A stretch of 64,000 nucleotides of DNA from Haliotis asinina (GCF_037392515.1 NW_027133898.1:310001-374000); one strand, 5' to 3'. Counted from the stretch's first letter, positions 12,601 to 22,685 are shown. A program made the numbers and translations. Notes: generated from the letters alone by a model not told the origin.

Positions 12601-15600
12601 CTGCTTACAATGTACGTCCAGATAAAATGTTGCTTTCATGACAGTTGTATCTGAATGTTCTACTTACACTTTGCATTTACTTACACTTACTTACACTGTT
12701 GTTTTCACGCTTTGAGGTTTGTCTGAATGTCCTACTTACACAGTACGTCCAGATCGATGGTATTGCTTTGCATCTCTCCCGACTGACACATCCATCTAGA
12801 TCGGTCTCTCGTCGATACCTTTCTGATGATCAAAGAGTACGTGTGAGAGTGAAACTCATCACGTGAGCACAAAAAGCTGTTGTTGTTGGTGAGCTGAACC
12901 CCGGTATCCACATCAACACGGCAGACAGTAGCATAAGTGTCATTTTTCTTGATTTGAAACAAAATCAATCCTGTCTTCCCGCCACCAGTGACATTACAGG
13001 AAAACGTAAATGGATGACCGAGAATTGCAGGTGTAGAAGACTCTTCCAAAGTGATGTCACCACCTTCAATAAAATGAATGAGTTAGCCTTATTGCGGATA
13101 TTGGTGTATCGTATTAGGTGGTCTATGTGATTTCCATGTCACAGAGGTTTGTGAAAGAATCAAAGTCAGCTTACAATGAACACATTGTCATCTATCGCCA
13201 TCATGATTAGTATCTCATTGTTGTATACATGTTTTATACATGTGCTATACATGTTGTATACATGTTGTATACATGTGCTATACATGTATACATGTTAAAT
13301 ACATGTTGTATACATGTATTAAATCGCGAGTTTGGGGAATTGGCTCGCTTGGCAAGAGGTATGACTATACCAACTCCCACACAACACAACACAACACAAC
13401 ACAACACCTGAGTGAAGCAAAAGTTAGTTTAATACCCGCAGTCACGGGATCATCTGTTACATAGTCATCCGATAATTGTATAGGTACAATTATTATGGAG
13501 ATCAATCAGCTTTCAAAGAACATAAACATCATACGTAGATTCGTTATACAGACTACAGTAATTACGACACACATTCAAAAGTATACAACGCTATGTCATT
13601 GTTTAAAGCTCTACGCATCAAGCATCAGAGGGCGTTTATACAATCTATGTTGTACACAGTTACAAAACTTCAAGTATTCACAACGTAATGCAATAGATAA
13701 GATATATACAAGACAGCCACCCCCGCTTTGTGACTGTCATCCGTATTATATACCTATTCCAGGTATCATAGATAATCACGTTTCAGATAAACTCACGATA
13801 ATGTTGTTATTGTGAACTTCATATCATGTCATATAGATGGACCAAGGCATCGATGGCTAGTCGTGAGTATGCCACGAGGGTATACGTGGCACGCACGTGA
13901 TTTGACCAGCGTGGAATACAAACAGTCGTAGATACAGATACATGCATTGCGCCTTGGCTCTGTTAGCTTTAGAGATGCTGGACACGGACTAAGTCCGATG
14001 CTCGTTATCACCGTGACCCCTTGACAGGTTGAATATTAAGGAACGTCTTCAGTTGATCTGTAAATTTCCAATTTTCAATAACACATATCGTTATAAAACA
14101 TTGGTAAAATTTTGTCCAATTTTCCCATGTTAATATATGTGCTATACATGTTGCATACATGTCGCATACATGTTGTATACATGCTATATACATGTGTTAT
14201 ACATGTAGTTGGGATTAACCTTATCTTTAACAGGTCATCAACACCACAGATTCAGACCATCCGCCTGTGAGAGCTGTGACAATTTACACTTATCAGAGCG
14301 TTGCACAACGTCCGTGGTTAAAAGACTACCGGTGGAAATATCTTGTGGAGGCAGCGGTGACTGTCGTTTATGTGGTTGACACTTTGTACTGGCCATTAGA
14401 TTCCTGATATTTAGGATTTTCCCCGACTTTGTACTTCACTTCGAAAGTGTAATCAAATCAAAGTAAAAGGAATATCCTTAACGGCTGCTCCTATTATCAG
14501 TTCAGATTAGGGTTCCGTGCATGTCTTCGCTCTAATTTGTAAAGAGAATAGCGAGTGTAACTGGGGGTGTACTCGAGGGAATAGTGTGTGGTGTATCCAA
14601 AAGAATAGCTACTGTAGCTGGGGTTATATCGGGTGTAGCTGGAGAACAGCGGGTGTAGCTGGGGGTATATCGGGTGTAGTGAGTGGAGCCGGGAGAATAG
14701 TGAGTGTACCCGAGAGAATAGTGAGTGGAGCCGAGAGAATAGTGAGTGTACCCGAGAGAATAGTGAGTGGAGCCGGGAGAATAGTGAGTGTACCCGAGAG
14801 AATAGTGAGTGGAGCCGAGAGAATAGTGAGTGTACCCGAGAGAATAGTGAGTGGAGCCGGGAGAATAGTGAGTGGAGCCGGGAGAATAGAGAGTGTACCC
14901 GAGAGAATAGTGAGTGGAGCCGGGAGAATAGTGAGTGGAGCCGGGAGAATACAGAGTGTAGCCGAGAGAATAGTGAGTGTACCCGAGAAAATAGTGAGTG
15001 GAGCCGGGAGAATAGAGAGTGTACCCGAGAGAATAGTGAGTGGAGCCGGGAGAATAGTGAGTGGAGCCGGGAGAATAGTGAGTGTACCCGAGAGAATAGT
15101 GAGTGGAGCCGGGAGAATAGTGAGTGTACCCGAGAAAATAGTGAGTGGAGCCGAGAGAATAGTGAGTGGAGCCGAGAGAATAGTGAGTGGAGCCGGGAGA
15201 ATAGTGAGTGGAGCCGAGAGAATAGAGAGTGTAGCCGAGAGAATAGTGAGTGGAGCCGGGAGAATAGTGAGTGGAGCCGGGAGAATACAGAGTGTAGCCG
15301 AGAGAATAGTGAGTGTACCCGAGAGAATAGTGAGTGGAGCCGGGAGAATAGAGAGTGTACCCGAGAGAATAGTGAGTGGAGCCGGGAGAATAGTGAGTGG
15401 AGCCGGGAGAATAGTGAGTGTACCCGAGAGAATAGTGAGTGGAGCCGGGAGAATAGTGAGTGGAGCCGGGAGAATAAAGAGTGTAGTCGAGAGAATAGTG
15501 AGTGTACCCGAGAGAATAGTGAGTGGAGCCGGGAGAATAGTGAGTGGAGCCGGGAGAATAGTGAGTGGAGCCGGGAGAATAGTGAGTGGAGCTGGGCATT

Positions 15601-18600
15601 ATCAACACATCTGAAAACATAAAATATGTGTGTAATTTTGCATACTAATCAAACCATAGACTATCTCAGCATTGTGTCTGGTTGTTGTTACTACTTAAGC
15701 CCACTCGCCATTGGCTTCATCATTAGTGCTCTGTACTGGCCTCTTCCAATTATGTACCACTTGTTCACTCTATCACATTTGTTGTTAATGCTATCACTGT
15801 TGTTAATGTTAATCAGCTGTTTGTCACAACAAACCATGTATATAAGCTTCTTTCTGTTTGGTTGTATTCACATTTTGCTTGAAAACGTTGTAAGAATCTG
15901 CATCGAAACGTCGCTCAACGTAATATACACGAAGTTGTAATCCATAAAGCTGTAGGTTTCATTTTTGACTCACCAACTTCTAGAATGCCCATTAAACAAG
16001 CAACATGGAGATAGTCGATATCTAAACGCTTGTAAATTACAATTTACACGTCATGTCACATGAAATTGATGACCTCATTCCATCCAACGTAAACTTTTCA
16101 CAGAGGCACATACAATCTAAGGATCACCTCTAGGTATCAACAGCCCCTGCATACCACCAGATTTTCTCTGCCCTCTCAAGAGAGAGAGCGCCAGATCTTT
16201 CACAATGTTTCCATAACTCATTTACTCAGACTAAACATATTTCACAATGTTCTAGCTGTGTATCCGCGTCCTTTTAATGCAATTCGTATACTTTGTGATA
16301 GACTAAGTGCAATTTTAATGATTTGCTTGATTATCTCCCCTGGTAAAAACAAAGTGCTACATGACCTTGCGATTCGGTGACCACATGGCCTTTAAGTGAC
16401 TGGTCGTCGAAGATCTGACCATACAAAACAGGAATATTCCAGGTAACAGAATTTCAGGAACTGGGCTCTTGGTTTTGTCGCTTGATTGTTAGTAATGTTC
16501 TTTGACCGTTGGCTTTACTCATAGCTGTTACCAATGTAACATTCGTTTCATCGTTCTATGGATTTCGATATTACGATTCGATTATTTATTGTAAGTGATG
16601 TCATGAATCTACTAAACTGTAGTGGTTCTTGCACATCGATGTAGTCACTGGATTGAAAGAAATTATCACAATTATTTCATTCTCTACTTACCGCTAACAG
16701 TACAGTATTTTCTACCTACATGATTTACACCCTCAGTGTAAACAGTAGCCATGAGTGAGGGAATTAATACTTAAGGCCACACCTGAACTCTCTGTCATCA
16801 GGCGGTGTAGAGGGGAGAATAACGGATATAGCCAGGACAAACCACGCGATAAGGTGAAACACCTATATGCTTGATTATTCTCACGAACGGCATGTGCGTG
16901 TTTCCTATGGAAGCCTCTTACAGACCATTCTTATTGAGGCCTCATGAATATTTATATCTCTACCAAAACGAGGCTAAATTGCCCACTAGTCCAGGAAAAT
17001 CGCGGAGAAATGGGAAAAGGCTACAGATACTTTTCTGAAGCATATCCAGGGATTGAAGGGCGAGTAATTACTGCCCTTCACAACACATCGCGATGAGTCA
17101 TATGGCCTAGATTAATGTTTACGATGTTGCGCAGCAAATATGAGGGGAAACTGCTCTAAAGTCACATTACTACCAAGGGAACTCATTCTGTGAACAAAGC
17201 AAACGACTCAACGTACTTCGTGACCTAGATTCGAATAATCCACTTCCACATGGGAGTGGTGTTGCTATTTCTTGAGCTGGGTAATCGAGACCAAACAAAG
17301 TTGTATTATTCATGCGATAAAATTATTTGTTTGGTCTTTTTTCTGTTTAAGATGTTTTGTCCTATCGAATCTGTTTTATCGATACGGGGTATTTATTCAT
17401 ACATGTATTTTCAATTGTACCCACAGGTGATGACGATGTGGGCATATCATAACACGTATAACGGCATGCATGTTACACTAGAAGGGGACAAACCGATCGC
17501 CACATCATCCCAATATCTATACAGTGCGGTGACTACATTCTAGGGGCGGACGCAGGCTTTTGGAAAAGGCATGGGTAGGTAGGGGGTTGCACACTAATAT
17601 AGCAGTCAACGACATTATCAAAAAATGCATGCTAACGCTAAACTCACAAGCAGTGTCTCACTCAGTCATGTCCCTGTTATATACAATGACTCTCAGCCTT
17701 CTCACGTGGAACATACATGGTGCTATAAATAATGCAACTCCTAATTCCGAGGACATATCTGACGTTCAGGAACATCGGCTTACGTAAGATTGTGAGTATG
17801 AATTTAATTATAAATTTAATAAATACCTTGTCAGAGTTTTCTGCTGTTACCTATTAGCGTATTTCACAATCACTTTCTACAAAATGTTGTGGTGGTACTG
17901 CAATTCCATGTAATGTTAACTCCACGTCGAGTACAAAGGCGCGATACACCAACTGACAATTCTCTGCAGGTGCTGCTAGACAGGGTTATCACCAACGTTT
18001 TACACTCAGCGTATATGCCACTATAGGTGATACTATCATATCAGGCCACTTACATTCTTACATCCATCGATTTAAGATGATGAATTACTCCAAACTGTAA
18101 TGTGTCATAGACACAGGATTTATGTAATACAAGTTCTGAAGCAAAGATAACGTTAATACCTCTCTCATTGACTATACTCTCGTACGACCGCCCACTGTAG
18201 CTTACACGACCAATGCCACTACAATATAGGCCTTGTGTACCCAGTGTATGCATCAGACACCACCCAATATACATACACGACAAGCGGCAAAGTGTCACTC
18301 AGCAGTCGAAGTACCCTTGGTAATGTATACGTAAGAGACCGAGACACCTGCCTCATCCATCTCTCACACCTCATTGAGCCCAACCTGTTAAAAAGACTTT
18401 AACGCACAGGTAAGTGAAGGTCATATGAATGCTAGCTCCCGATGCATCCCTCTAAGTGTATATAGATTACACGTGAAGCCCTATTGGAAAAACGATGAAT
18501 CACCTGGATCCCACCATAACAAGTGGCAAGCTGACAACAGGCTCAGGAACATAACTCGAAACTATTCAAATCCTGTAAAAATGCTACACCCAAAATCAAA

Positions 18601-20514
18601 AGGAAAACAGTGTGAAGAATTATGTCCAGAAGAAGAACAAATATACGACGCCAATAGTAGCTGAGGCATAAAGGTCCAGTCACTGAAAAACAGTTCACAT
18701 TGTATGAACAGGGTGAGAGTGATATTCACGTGCTTTAACTTTGCTTTAAATAGTGCTTCCTTTTGTTTAATGTTAGTGATACGTTGTAAATAAAGTATTT
18801 GTCTTTATATGATCTTTGGATGCAACTCTGGCGTACATTCATTCATTCATTCATTCATTTATTCATTCATTCATTCATTCATTCATTCGGGGCGTTGTGG
18901 TAGCCCAGTGGTTAAAGCGTTCGCTCGTCACACCGAAGACCCGGGTTTGATTCCCCACATGGGTACAGTATGTGACGCCCATGTTCTGGTGTCTCCCGCC
19001 GTGATATTGCTGGAATATTGCTAAAAGCGACATATACTCATTCATTCACTCACTCACTCACTCATCCATTCATGCATTCATTCATTCTTCGGTGGAAAGG
19101 TTGGCCAGTTTGGAGAAAGCAGTATTTATACAAACCCCTCCTTAATCCCACCATGAGGTCTGCAGTACCGTGTTACGGTAGTGTTGTTTTACATATAAAT
19201 AAAGAATGTAGGTCATGTGTTACGTTAGGGGTTCATGTTGTCTATCACTCGATGACTAAATTTAGTAAGGAGATACCATACTACTGAGTTAATGTTTGTT
19301 CTTAAAGTTACTGCGCTGCATGTTAAAGTTAAAGCGTAATGTGTTACTCTCTACAGCTATGATCTGTCTTGTACCTGTGGGACCATGTGGTCTGGGTGTC
19401 GCACAAGCACTGGCTGTGCTGCAAGGTGTGGCTACTGCAGTCCTGGTTTATATCTACCTCGTTTCTACATCAAGACAGACATATTGATAGACTTGTCATC
19501 TGTCATGGAAGGAAAGAATCAAGAAGAATAGTTATTTCCATTTGTGTGTGTATGCTCTATTTGTCGGTTACATGGGCGCGCGTGTTGCTATTGGTTCCCA
19601 GATAAAGCTGTAACAATTGTAGTAGCATATCTACAACTGCCTACATCTATATGAGAGCAACTGACGGCAACACAACAATTCGGCATGTCTTTGGTGACGT
19701 CGAGAAATCAGCAAAATGACGAGCTTCCTACACATTTTCCGTACACCAAACTGAAAATCGTTCCTTCTATGACGTCAGTGCAGGGCGCTGGCGACAGGGT
19801 TACGTAACCTGTCTGTGGTTTCGTTTGCGGGCGAGAGAGAAGCAGACGGCTTTTTAGCAACTTTTAAGCTCTTGGTATTAATTAACCACAAGTTCTTTTT
19901 AAAAAGGAATGGTGTTCCGTTTATGACTAACCAGAAATCGTTCATATGTAGTGGTAAAAAGAGCACCTAAAATTGAGTTCAGTTGGAATATGGCATGTGT
20001 GTCACTGTGATTATTTAATGAGGGAATCTGAACGGAAGATAGAATGTCGGTGGTTAACACAAGACGTCAAAAGATGAAACACGCTGTGCCCCTCAAAGTC
20101 ATTTACATATATTACGGTTGAAGGGTGAACGGTTTTGTTAGATGGTCACAAATAAACGCTTCCGATCCAGTCACGAGCAAGTTGTGCAGAAACTGACATG
20201 TCTCAAGATGAGACGCAGTCGAGAAATCTTTGCGTCATCTGATTTGTCCTTTAACAGTACACACAAATGTAAAAATGTAAAATGTAAATGTAAAACCCCA
20301 CGTCAAACCAAACATCAAACAATACCACATAAATAATAAACAGCACATGAAGAAGAATGACGACCGAATCAATCATAATCAGTTAACTGATATTGTAACA
20401 AAGTTGTACACACTTAACTTGTGGCTGCTGGTTACTTCAAATATACTCACATAGAACAAGATGGCCCCTAAACGTCATCAACACAAGCACCTGCAACATT
20501 TCCCTCGTCGGCAT
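615..20514 (-). CDS. Gene A: multi-Ig plus Fn3 single-pass receptor (nephrin/IRRE-like IgSF), spliced
   Basis: Spliced minus-strand gene, about 662 codons over nine exons: 20451-20514, 12740-13063, 6182-6448, 4396-4677, 3682-3954, 2809-3099, 1393-1683, 876-1016 and a tentative 615-670. All junctions are phase 1, so every Ig or Fn3 domain is one exon. Deduced order: possible signal peptide (1-21), V-set Ig (22-129), four more Ig domains (130-500), Fn3 (501-597), membrane segment (about 605-630), basic stop-transfer KRNRERVK and a short tail. Proteins of this build sit in the plasma membrane and mediate cell-cell adhesion or recognition. The GFNGGATQ stretch in the Fn3 domain recalls nephrin-type Fn3 modules (family knowledge, not a search). 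The core domains are firm. The first and last exons are the weak parts. An orthologue name cannot be given from sequence reading alone. Confidence 0.72.
876..1016 (-). CDS. Gene A exon: juxtamembrane, membrane span and basic stop-transfer
   Basis: Donor G|GTAAAT at 875. Acceptor chosen is CTTTGTTAG at 1017-1018. A second phase-1 acceptor (TATGTACCAG, about 33 nt further in) is equally compatible, so the stalk could be shorter. After VNPGLIAA comes a run of about 20 hydrophobic residues rich in Val and Ile (VIVVVLVGIIITVVLV) and then KRNRERVK, giving a type I single-pass topology with a cytoplasmic C-terminus. Confidence 0.75.
1080..1290. repeat. Imperfect ACT/GCT triplet tract in gene A intron
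   Basis: About 200 bp of interrupted CTA/CTG/GTG triplets between the Fn3 and membrane exons. It is open in several frames on both strands (runs of Ser, Val, Ala, Thr or Cys), which is a compositional effect and not a gene. Confidence 0.8.
1393..1683 (-). CDS. Gene A exon: fibronectin type III domain
   Basis: Acceptor TCTGCAG at 1684-1685, donor G|GTGAGA at 1392. The 291 nt give 97 residues, phase 1-1. Fn3 signature: P-TDLQALSVSTQSVTLRWEKG, FNIQYRQPGGQW, LDPGTVYEIRINSQNEHGTS, IAVET. It is the only Fn3 module and lies between the Ig domains and the membrane, as in nephrin-type and many neural IgSF receptors. Confidence 0.88.
2150..2700. repeat. GT-rich degenerate minisatellite in gene A intron
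   Basis: Two adjoining arrays: about 2155-2430 repeats a TTTCGTGTTGGTTTC-like unit, and 2430-2600 repeats GCTAGAGCTGACTGGGGAT with GTGTATA spacers (unit about 37 bp), followed by TGTGTG tracts. Degenerate, no coding signal. Confidence 0.7.
2809..3099 (-). CDS. Gene A exon: Ig domain 5 lacking both canonical cysteines
   Basis: Acceptor CAATTCAG at 3100-3101, donor T|GTGAGT at 2808. The 291 nt (97 codons) are phase 1-1. Ig pattern is clear (GNVTLQLIV, PTFTWRR, SVSITDVKKEDFQNYTVEVSN), but Leu and Val stand where the B- and F-strand Cys should be, so the domain has no intradomain disulfide. The frame is intact and the rest of the fold is conserved, which argues against a pseudogene. Confidence 0.82.
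3682..3954 (-). CDS. Gene A exon: Ig domain 4, probable GC donor
   Basis: Acceptor GTTTTAG at 3955-3956. The Ig fold shows NVTLQCHI, the GPYTCSARN F strand and NISLQV as the G strand. The frame passes every possible GT donor in the wrong phase. The only phase-1 exit is T|GCAAGT with the GC at 3680-3681, a strong GC-AG type donor, giving 273 nt (91 codons) that joins in frame to the next exon. The core Trp of strand C is missing (IEIRNI), so the domain is slightly degenerate. Confidence 0.75.
4396..4677 (-). CDS. Gene A exon: Ig domain 3 (I-set type)
   Basis: Acceptor TTCTTAG at 4678-4679, donor C|GTAAGT at 4395. The 282 nt give 94 residues, phase 1-1. Complete I-set signature: LTIHCKA, VVWTKI, GTLRLRDIQKDDAGIYVC, then an insertion with an extra Cys (TSCSG) before HLTLEVR. 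It is the most canonical Ig module of the gene. Confidence 0.88.
4839..4954 (-). mobile_element. tRNA-headed SINE, minus strand
   Basis: Read on the minus strand it shows a box-A-like CTTGGCTAGTGCATTTGCT, a near-perfect box B GGTTCGATTTCC, and the family tail TATTGCTGGAATATTGGTAAAAG. It lies between the gene A exons for Ig domains 2 and 3. Confidence 0.75.
5319..5374 (+). promoter_or_regulatory. G-tract followed by two perfect CRE octamers
   Basis: A 5-, 7- and 11-base G run series (about 5317-5341, G-quadruplex capable) is followed by TGACGTCA at 5351-5358 and 5367-5374. A partial site (GTGACGTCG) sits at about 5302. It lies inside a gene A intron. A regulatory role is inferred from the motifs only. 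Confidence 0.35.
5480..5640. repeat. Fold-back (MITE-like) inverted repeat
   Basis: CATTACATACGAAGTATAC (5524-5542) is repeated as its exact reverse complement at 5574-5592 around a 31-nt centre. Similarity continues imperfectly outward for about 35 bp on both sides. No coding capacity. Consistent with a small non-autonomous fold-back transposon. Confidence 0.6.
5640..5960 (+). mobile_element. LINE 3' end (CR1/L2-like), fragment
   Basis: The frame ends with FRSHMKTHLFCEAF, the typical C-terminal end of CR1/L2-type LINE proteins, followed by a 3' UTR resembling the known GCGCCTTG...GGAAAGGTGCTATATAGATGCT terminal structure and ATT-rich tail of such LINEs. Only the last few hundred bases are present (5'-truncated copy), inserted in a gene A intron. 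Confidence 0.6.
6182..6448 (-). CDS. Gene A exon: Ig domain 2
   Basis: Acceptor CTTTCAG ending at 6449, donor A|GTAAGT at 6181. The 267 nt (89 codons) are phase 1-1. Motifs: ASLNC in strand B, FTWYHG in strand C, and SSSGLYRCVAHN in strand F, so both disulfide Cys and the core Trp are present. Several N-x-S/T sequons (NQNAS, NCS, NFT, NVT) suggest an extracellular glycosylated domain. Confidence 0.85.
7041..7628. repeat. 98-bp satellite, six tandem copies
   Basis: ATGCATGCCCTAGGTACACT recurs at 7041, 7139, 7237, 7335, 7433 and 7531, a strict 98-bp period with a few substitutions per copy. No long frame. It lies in the large intron between gene A Ig domains 1 and 2. Confidence 0.95.
8570..9575 (+). 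mobile_element. Possible LTR-derived fossil repeat
   Basis: A segment with a TATA-like GGGTATAAAAC (about 8645), then CATCCTGTGACTGTGG, AATAAA and TTTATTTACTCAGG is repeated at 9452-9500, where it continues into CCAAGCGAGCTGATTCCCCA. A minus-strand copy of the latter lies at 13325-13480. The layout resembles LTR ends of an old retroelement, clearly broken and lacking coding parts. Family not determined. Confidence 0.3.
8903..9048 (+). mobile_element. tRNA-headed SINE
   Basis: Box A-like CTAGTGGTTAATGCG, perfect box B GGTTCGATTCC, then CACGTGGGCACAATGTGT and the tail ATTGCTGAAATATTGTTAAAAGCG. It is inserted within the LTR-like repeat region. Confidence 0.85.
9653..11370 (-). mobile_element. 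Degraded non-LTR retrotransposon (LINE) reverse transcriptase
   Basis: Minus-strand fragments in order give an upstream linker region (KNKDRRSPDEYHKTRYK), then RT motifs NNYRGITLLSIFSKIF and NEEQVGFKEGYSVVDNIF, then SPFLFSFFINEL, the catalytic box as LFEDDIIL (normally YADD), DKTKVVVFK, and the C-terminal KISPILLLRSEVWALQYFD. The pieces lie in different frames, so the copy is inactive. The Tyr-to-Phe and Ala-to-Glu changes in the active-site box also point to decay. It sits in a gene A intron in the same orientation as the gene. Confidence 0.85.
11610..12480 (+). mobile_element. Degraded LINE C-terminal region, plus strand
   Basis: Plus-strand translation at 12203-12300 gives EDRICSYCSEKNKTT then ENEYHVFMKCGKFSHLR, the CX2C...H..C zinc-knuckle end of LINE polyproteins, followed by FIHLMGSADEEALCKLGL. 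Upstream, only scattered frames remain. It is a second LINE copy, opposite in direction to the one at 9653-11370. The stretch 11327-11608 between them is open on the plus strand but was not recognised. Confidence 0.6.
12740..13063 (-). CDS. Gene A exon: V-set-like Ig domain
   Basis: Acceptor TTATTGAAG at 13064-13065, donor T|GTAAGT at 12739. The 324-nt exon encodes 108 residues in phase 1-1. Ig hallmarks are FTFSC (B strand), an extra Cys pair (ATVC, SFLC), SLIIRKVSTRD followed by WMC in place of the usual DxGxYxC, and NTIDLDV as the G strand. It reads as the membrane-distal domain. The Trp before the second canonical Cys replaces the common Tyr. Confidence 0.75.
13228..13318. repeat. TATACATGT palindromic tandem repeat, left tract
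   Basis: ATACATGT units separated by TGT/GCT. The same tract recurs at about 14134-14208, so the two bracket about 0.8 kb. Confidence 0.7.
13325..13480 (-). mobile_element. Minus-strand copy of the LTR-like repeat at 9452-9575
   Basis: The reverse complement matches the plus-strand copy from CATCCTGTGACTGTGG through TTCACTCAGG, a (CACAA)n tract, and GCCAAGCGAGC..TTCCCCAAACTCGCGA. Old and diverged, no coding part. Confidence 0.4.
14134..14208. repeat. TATACATGT palindromic tandem repeat, right tract
   Basis: Same ATACATGT-based units as at 13228-13318. Confidence 0.65.
14640..15592. repeat. 21-bp minisatellite, about 44 units
   Basis: Two unit variants, GTGAGTGGAGCCGGGAGAAT(A) and GTGAGTGTACCCGAGAGAAT(A), alternate irregularly. 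Because 21 is a multiple of 3, both strands stay open for about 360 codons. The predicted heptapeptide repeats are artefacts. It lies in gene A intron 1. Confidence 0.97.
15600..17560. other. Gene A intron 1 sequence, no gene seen
   Basis: AT-rich sequence with no domain-bearing frame, no SINE and no clear tandem repeat. Confidence 0.4.
17689..18665 (+). mobile_element. LINE 5' region fragment (APE endonuclease start), degraded
   Basis: TLSLLTWNIHGA and DVQEHRL resemble the opening of LINE AP-endonuclease domains. About 700 bp later VKPYWKNDES and downstream basic residues resemble the endonuclease-RT linker (usually PFW/PYW). The frame is lost in between. This is a weak homology judged by eye. 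Confidence 0.45.
18832..19086 (+). mobile_element. tRNA-headed SINE flanked by (ATTC)n and (ACTC)n
   Basis: The SINE body at 18888-19036 has box A GTAGCCCAGTGGTTAAAGCG, box B GGTTTGATTCC, then CCACATGGGTACAGTATGTG and the tail GATATTGCTGGAATATTGCT. An ATTC tetranucleotide run precedes it and ACTC/ATTC runs follow. This is the clearest copy of the family in the window. Confidence 0.93.
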
Positions 20515-22260
20515 GATCCGATAGCAGTGGAACAGAATGAACCAGAATGGAAATTCATACTCGTATGCGTCAACTGTATTCAAATCCCAGTGAAACAACT
20601 GTAACAGGAGAGCACATTGCATTCCAAGCTGGGATCGTCAGGCACTCACGATGGCCTGACATCATATGCTTGTTTCCGTACTTGCAGCCAAGTCACACAA
20701 CATCCGTGTATGATCCATATCTGTTCCACTGCAATAAGCAGATTCACAAGCAGTGCGTTGTGGCAAGTCAGTGAATGTAATTAAGTGTTTATCGTCCAGT
20801 ATGGGGTCAGTTAATTTGGCATGTAAATTACTTAGAGATAGGAAAATCTACTTCTTGACAATTTGACAAGTCATGTTATGTGGTCCTGATGTGGATTATA
20901 TAAATGTATCTAGAGTCAGCTGGGTTAAACACAACATACCAGGAAACTGTAATAATGAGTTCGAGTGACGATTCGCTCGATTATGTTGCTTGATGTGTCA
21001 ACACAACACACGATTTTCACGTGGCAGATGACTCGAATGCCAAAGTTTAACACTGGTACCCAACTGGGCTTACCAACGTTATATCCCAGGCGGGGTCACA
21101 ACACGTAACCAACTACTACAGTATTTCAAAATGACGCGAGTATGACTCGAACCGTCATCCGGGCATGACGTGTAGTCAATGAATTAGTTCAACGCCCTAT
21201 AGCATACGTAGACTGATATAATACCAAAACAACCGTAGAAACAATTGTAGTCAAACACCGCAGATTATAATATAGAACGCCATTACAACGCCAAAGGCAA
21301 GAAATGAGACAGCGATTTCAGTATTTTGTTTTATTCGTTGAAACAGAGACGTGTGCACACAAGGGGAAGATTGTTCCGCGTAGATCGACGCTGACGGTCA
21401 CTGGCGGATTTGAAGGCGCCGTTGATCTTGATTCGTGAAAACTGACTGCCATTGGCGAGAATTCGCTTGAGCCATTCGGGTTTCGTGTCAGCCGATGGTG
21501 ACAGACATTTCCGGAGTTACGTGTCAGTCGACGTTGATGGCCTCTGACGGGGACTAGTATTACCCGACGTTGACGCCCGTCGACATTGGCTACTAATGAT
21601 TTGTACCCGTGCTTCAAACAATTCAAAACTAACATTCCTTCAAGTGTGTGTGCATGTACATTTCATAAAATTTATACATCATTTTCATTGGTATATATAA
21701 GTTTTTTTTATGAGTGTGTTACTCATAAGGTTGAATTAAATCGTTGTTTATTAACATGTTCATATGAAAGATTCCACTAGTAATCCCAGTATTGAATATG
21801 GTACATCACAGGAACTAAAGCACATGTTGCAGTAATGGCTACATGTGATCTTCTAACACATATGTAAAGGCTAAACGTAGACACTTAAAATAGTTCAATG
21901 AAATAATATCTGAATGGTACGCAAAATATTCATCATAGTAGTGAACGTGTACTCGGAAAGATAGGGCGATGGTGTTTAATCTTTTCCGACCGACTTTCAC
22001 CGCAAAGAAAATACCTAATATGTACAACAATGTCTGGCAGGACTACCGATGACTGATTTCTTGTACAAAATGGTCGCCGACAATGTTACACAGGATTTTG
22101 AGAGGACTCTTCCCTTAATTGATTCAGGGATCGTGTGTATATAAATATGCCATGTAAGTAATGATAATGATTCTGACTATCTGTGTATTCTATTGCATTG
22201 TTGTGTATTGTGGTTTTTGATCGTTTTCATTGTAAATAAGAGAAGAAGTCAGACATGCTG
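19100..22260. other. Mostly unassigned sequence around gene A exon 1
   Basis: Apart from the candidate leader exon at 20451-20514, nothing recognisable. Scattered frames of 60-105 codons lack domains and splice support. Confidence 0.35.
20451..20514 (-). CDS. Gene A exon 1, candidate signal-peptide exon
   Basis: ATG at 20514 reads MPTREMLQVLVLMTFRGHLV, a short hydrophobic stretch, and stops at a good donor (T|GTGAGT) in phase 1, matching the acceptor phase of the V-set exon at 13063. The hydrophobic core is short and no classic cleavage site stands out. The frame is also open upstream with another in-frame Met, so both the start and the assignment are tentative. It was chosen because no other phase-1 leader exon was found between 13 and 23 kb. 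Confidence 0.35.
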
Positions 22261-22280
22261 ATAACTTTTCATTTTGCGTC

Positions 22281-22685
22281 AGTCCTGGCGTCACGCTGCA
22301 CGGAAACGTCTAATTATCAAATCATGGCATGGTATTAGTTTACTATTTGTGGGCTACCCGTCAGTCCTGGCGTCACGCTGCACGGAAACGTCTAATTATC
22401 AAATCATGGCATGGTATTAGTTTACTATTTGTGGGCTACCCGTCAGTCCTGGCGTCACGCTGCACGGAAACGTCTAATTATCAAATCATGGCATGGTATT
22501 AGTTTACTATTTGTGGGCTACCCGTCAGTCCTGGCGTCACGCTGCACGGAAACTTCTAATTATCAAATCATGGCATGGTATTAGTTTACTATTTGTGGGC
22601 TACCCGTCAGTCCTGGCGTCACGCTGCACGGAAACGTCTAATTATCAAATCATGGCATGGTATTAGTTTACTATTTGTGGGCTAC
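22281..22685. repeat. 82-bp tandem repeat, five near-identical copies
   Basis: AGTCCTGGCGTCACGCTGCA recurs at 22281, 22363, 22445, 22527 and 22609. Copies differ by about one base, so the expansion is young or recently homogenised. It lies between genes B and A. Confidence 0.95.

Noticed and set aside
14517-15620. Frames of about 360 codons on both strands with heptapeptide repeats
   Set aside because: They coincide exactly with the 21-bp minisatellite. A unit divisible by 3 keeps all frames open, and there is no signal, domain or splice context.
22281-22685. CRISPR-like direct repeats
   Set aside because: Units are contiguous with no unique spacers, and the genome is eukaryotic.
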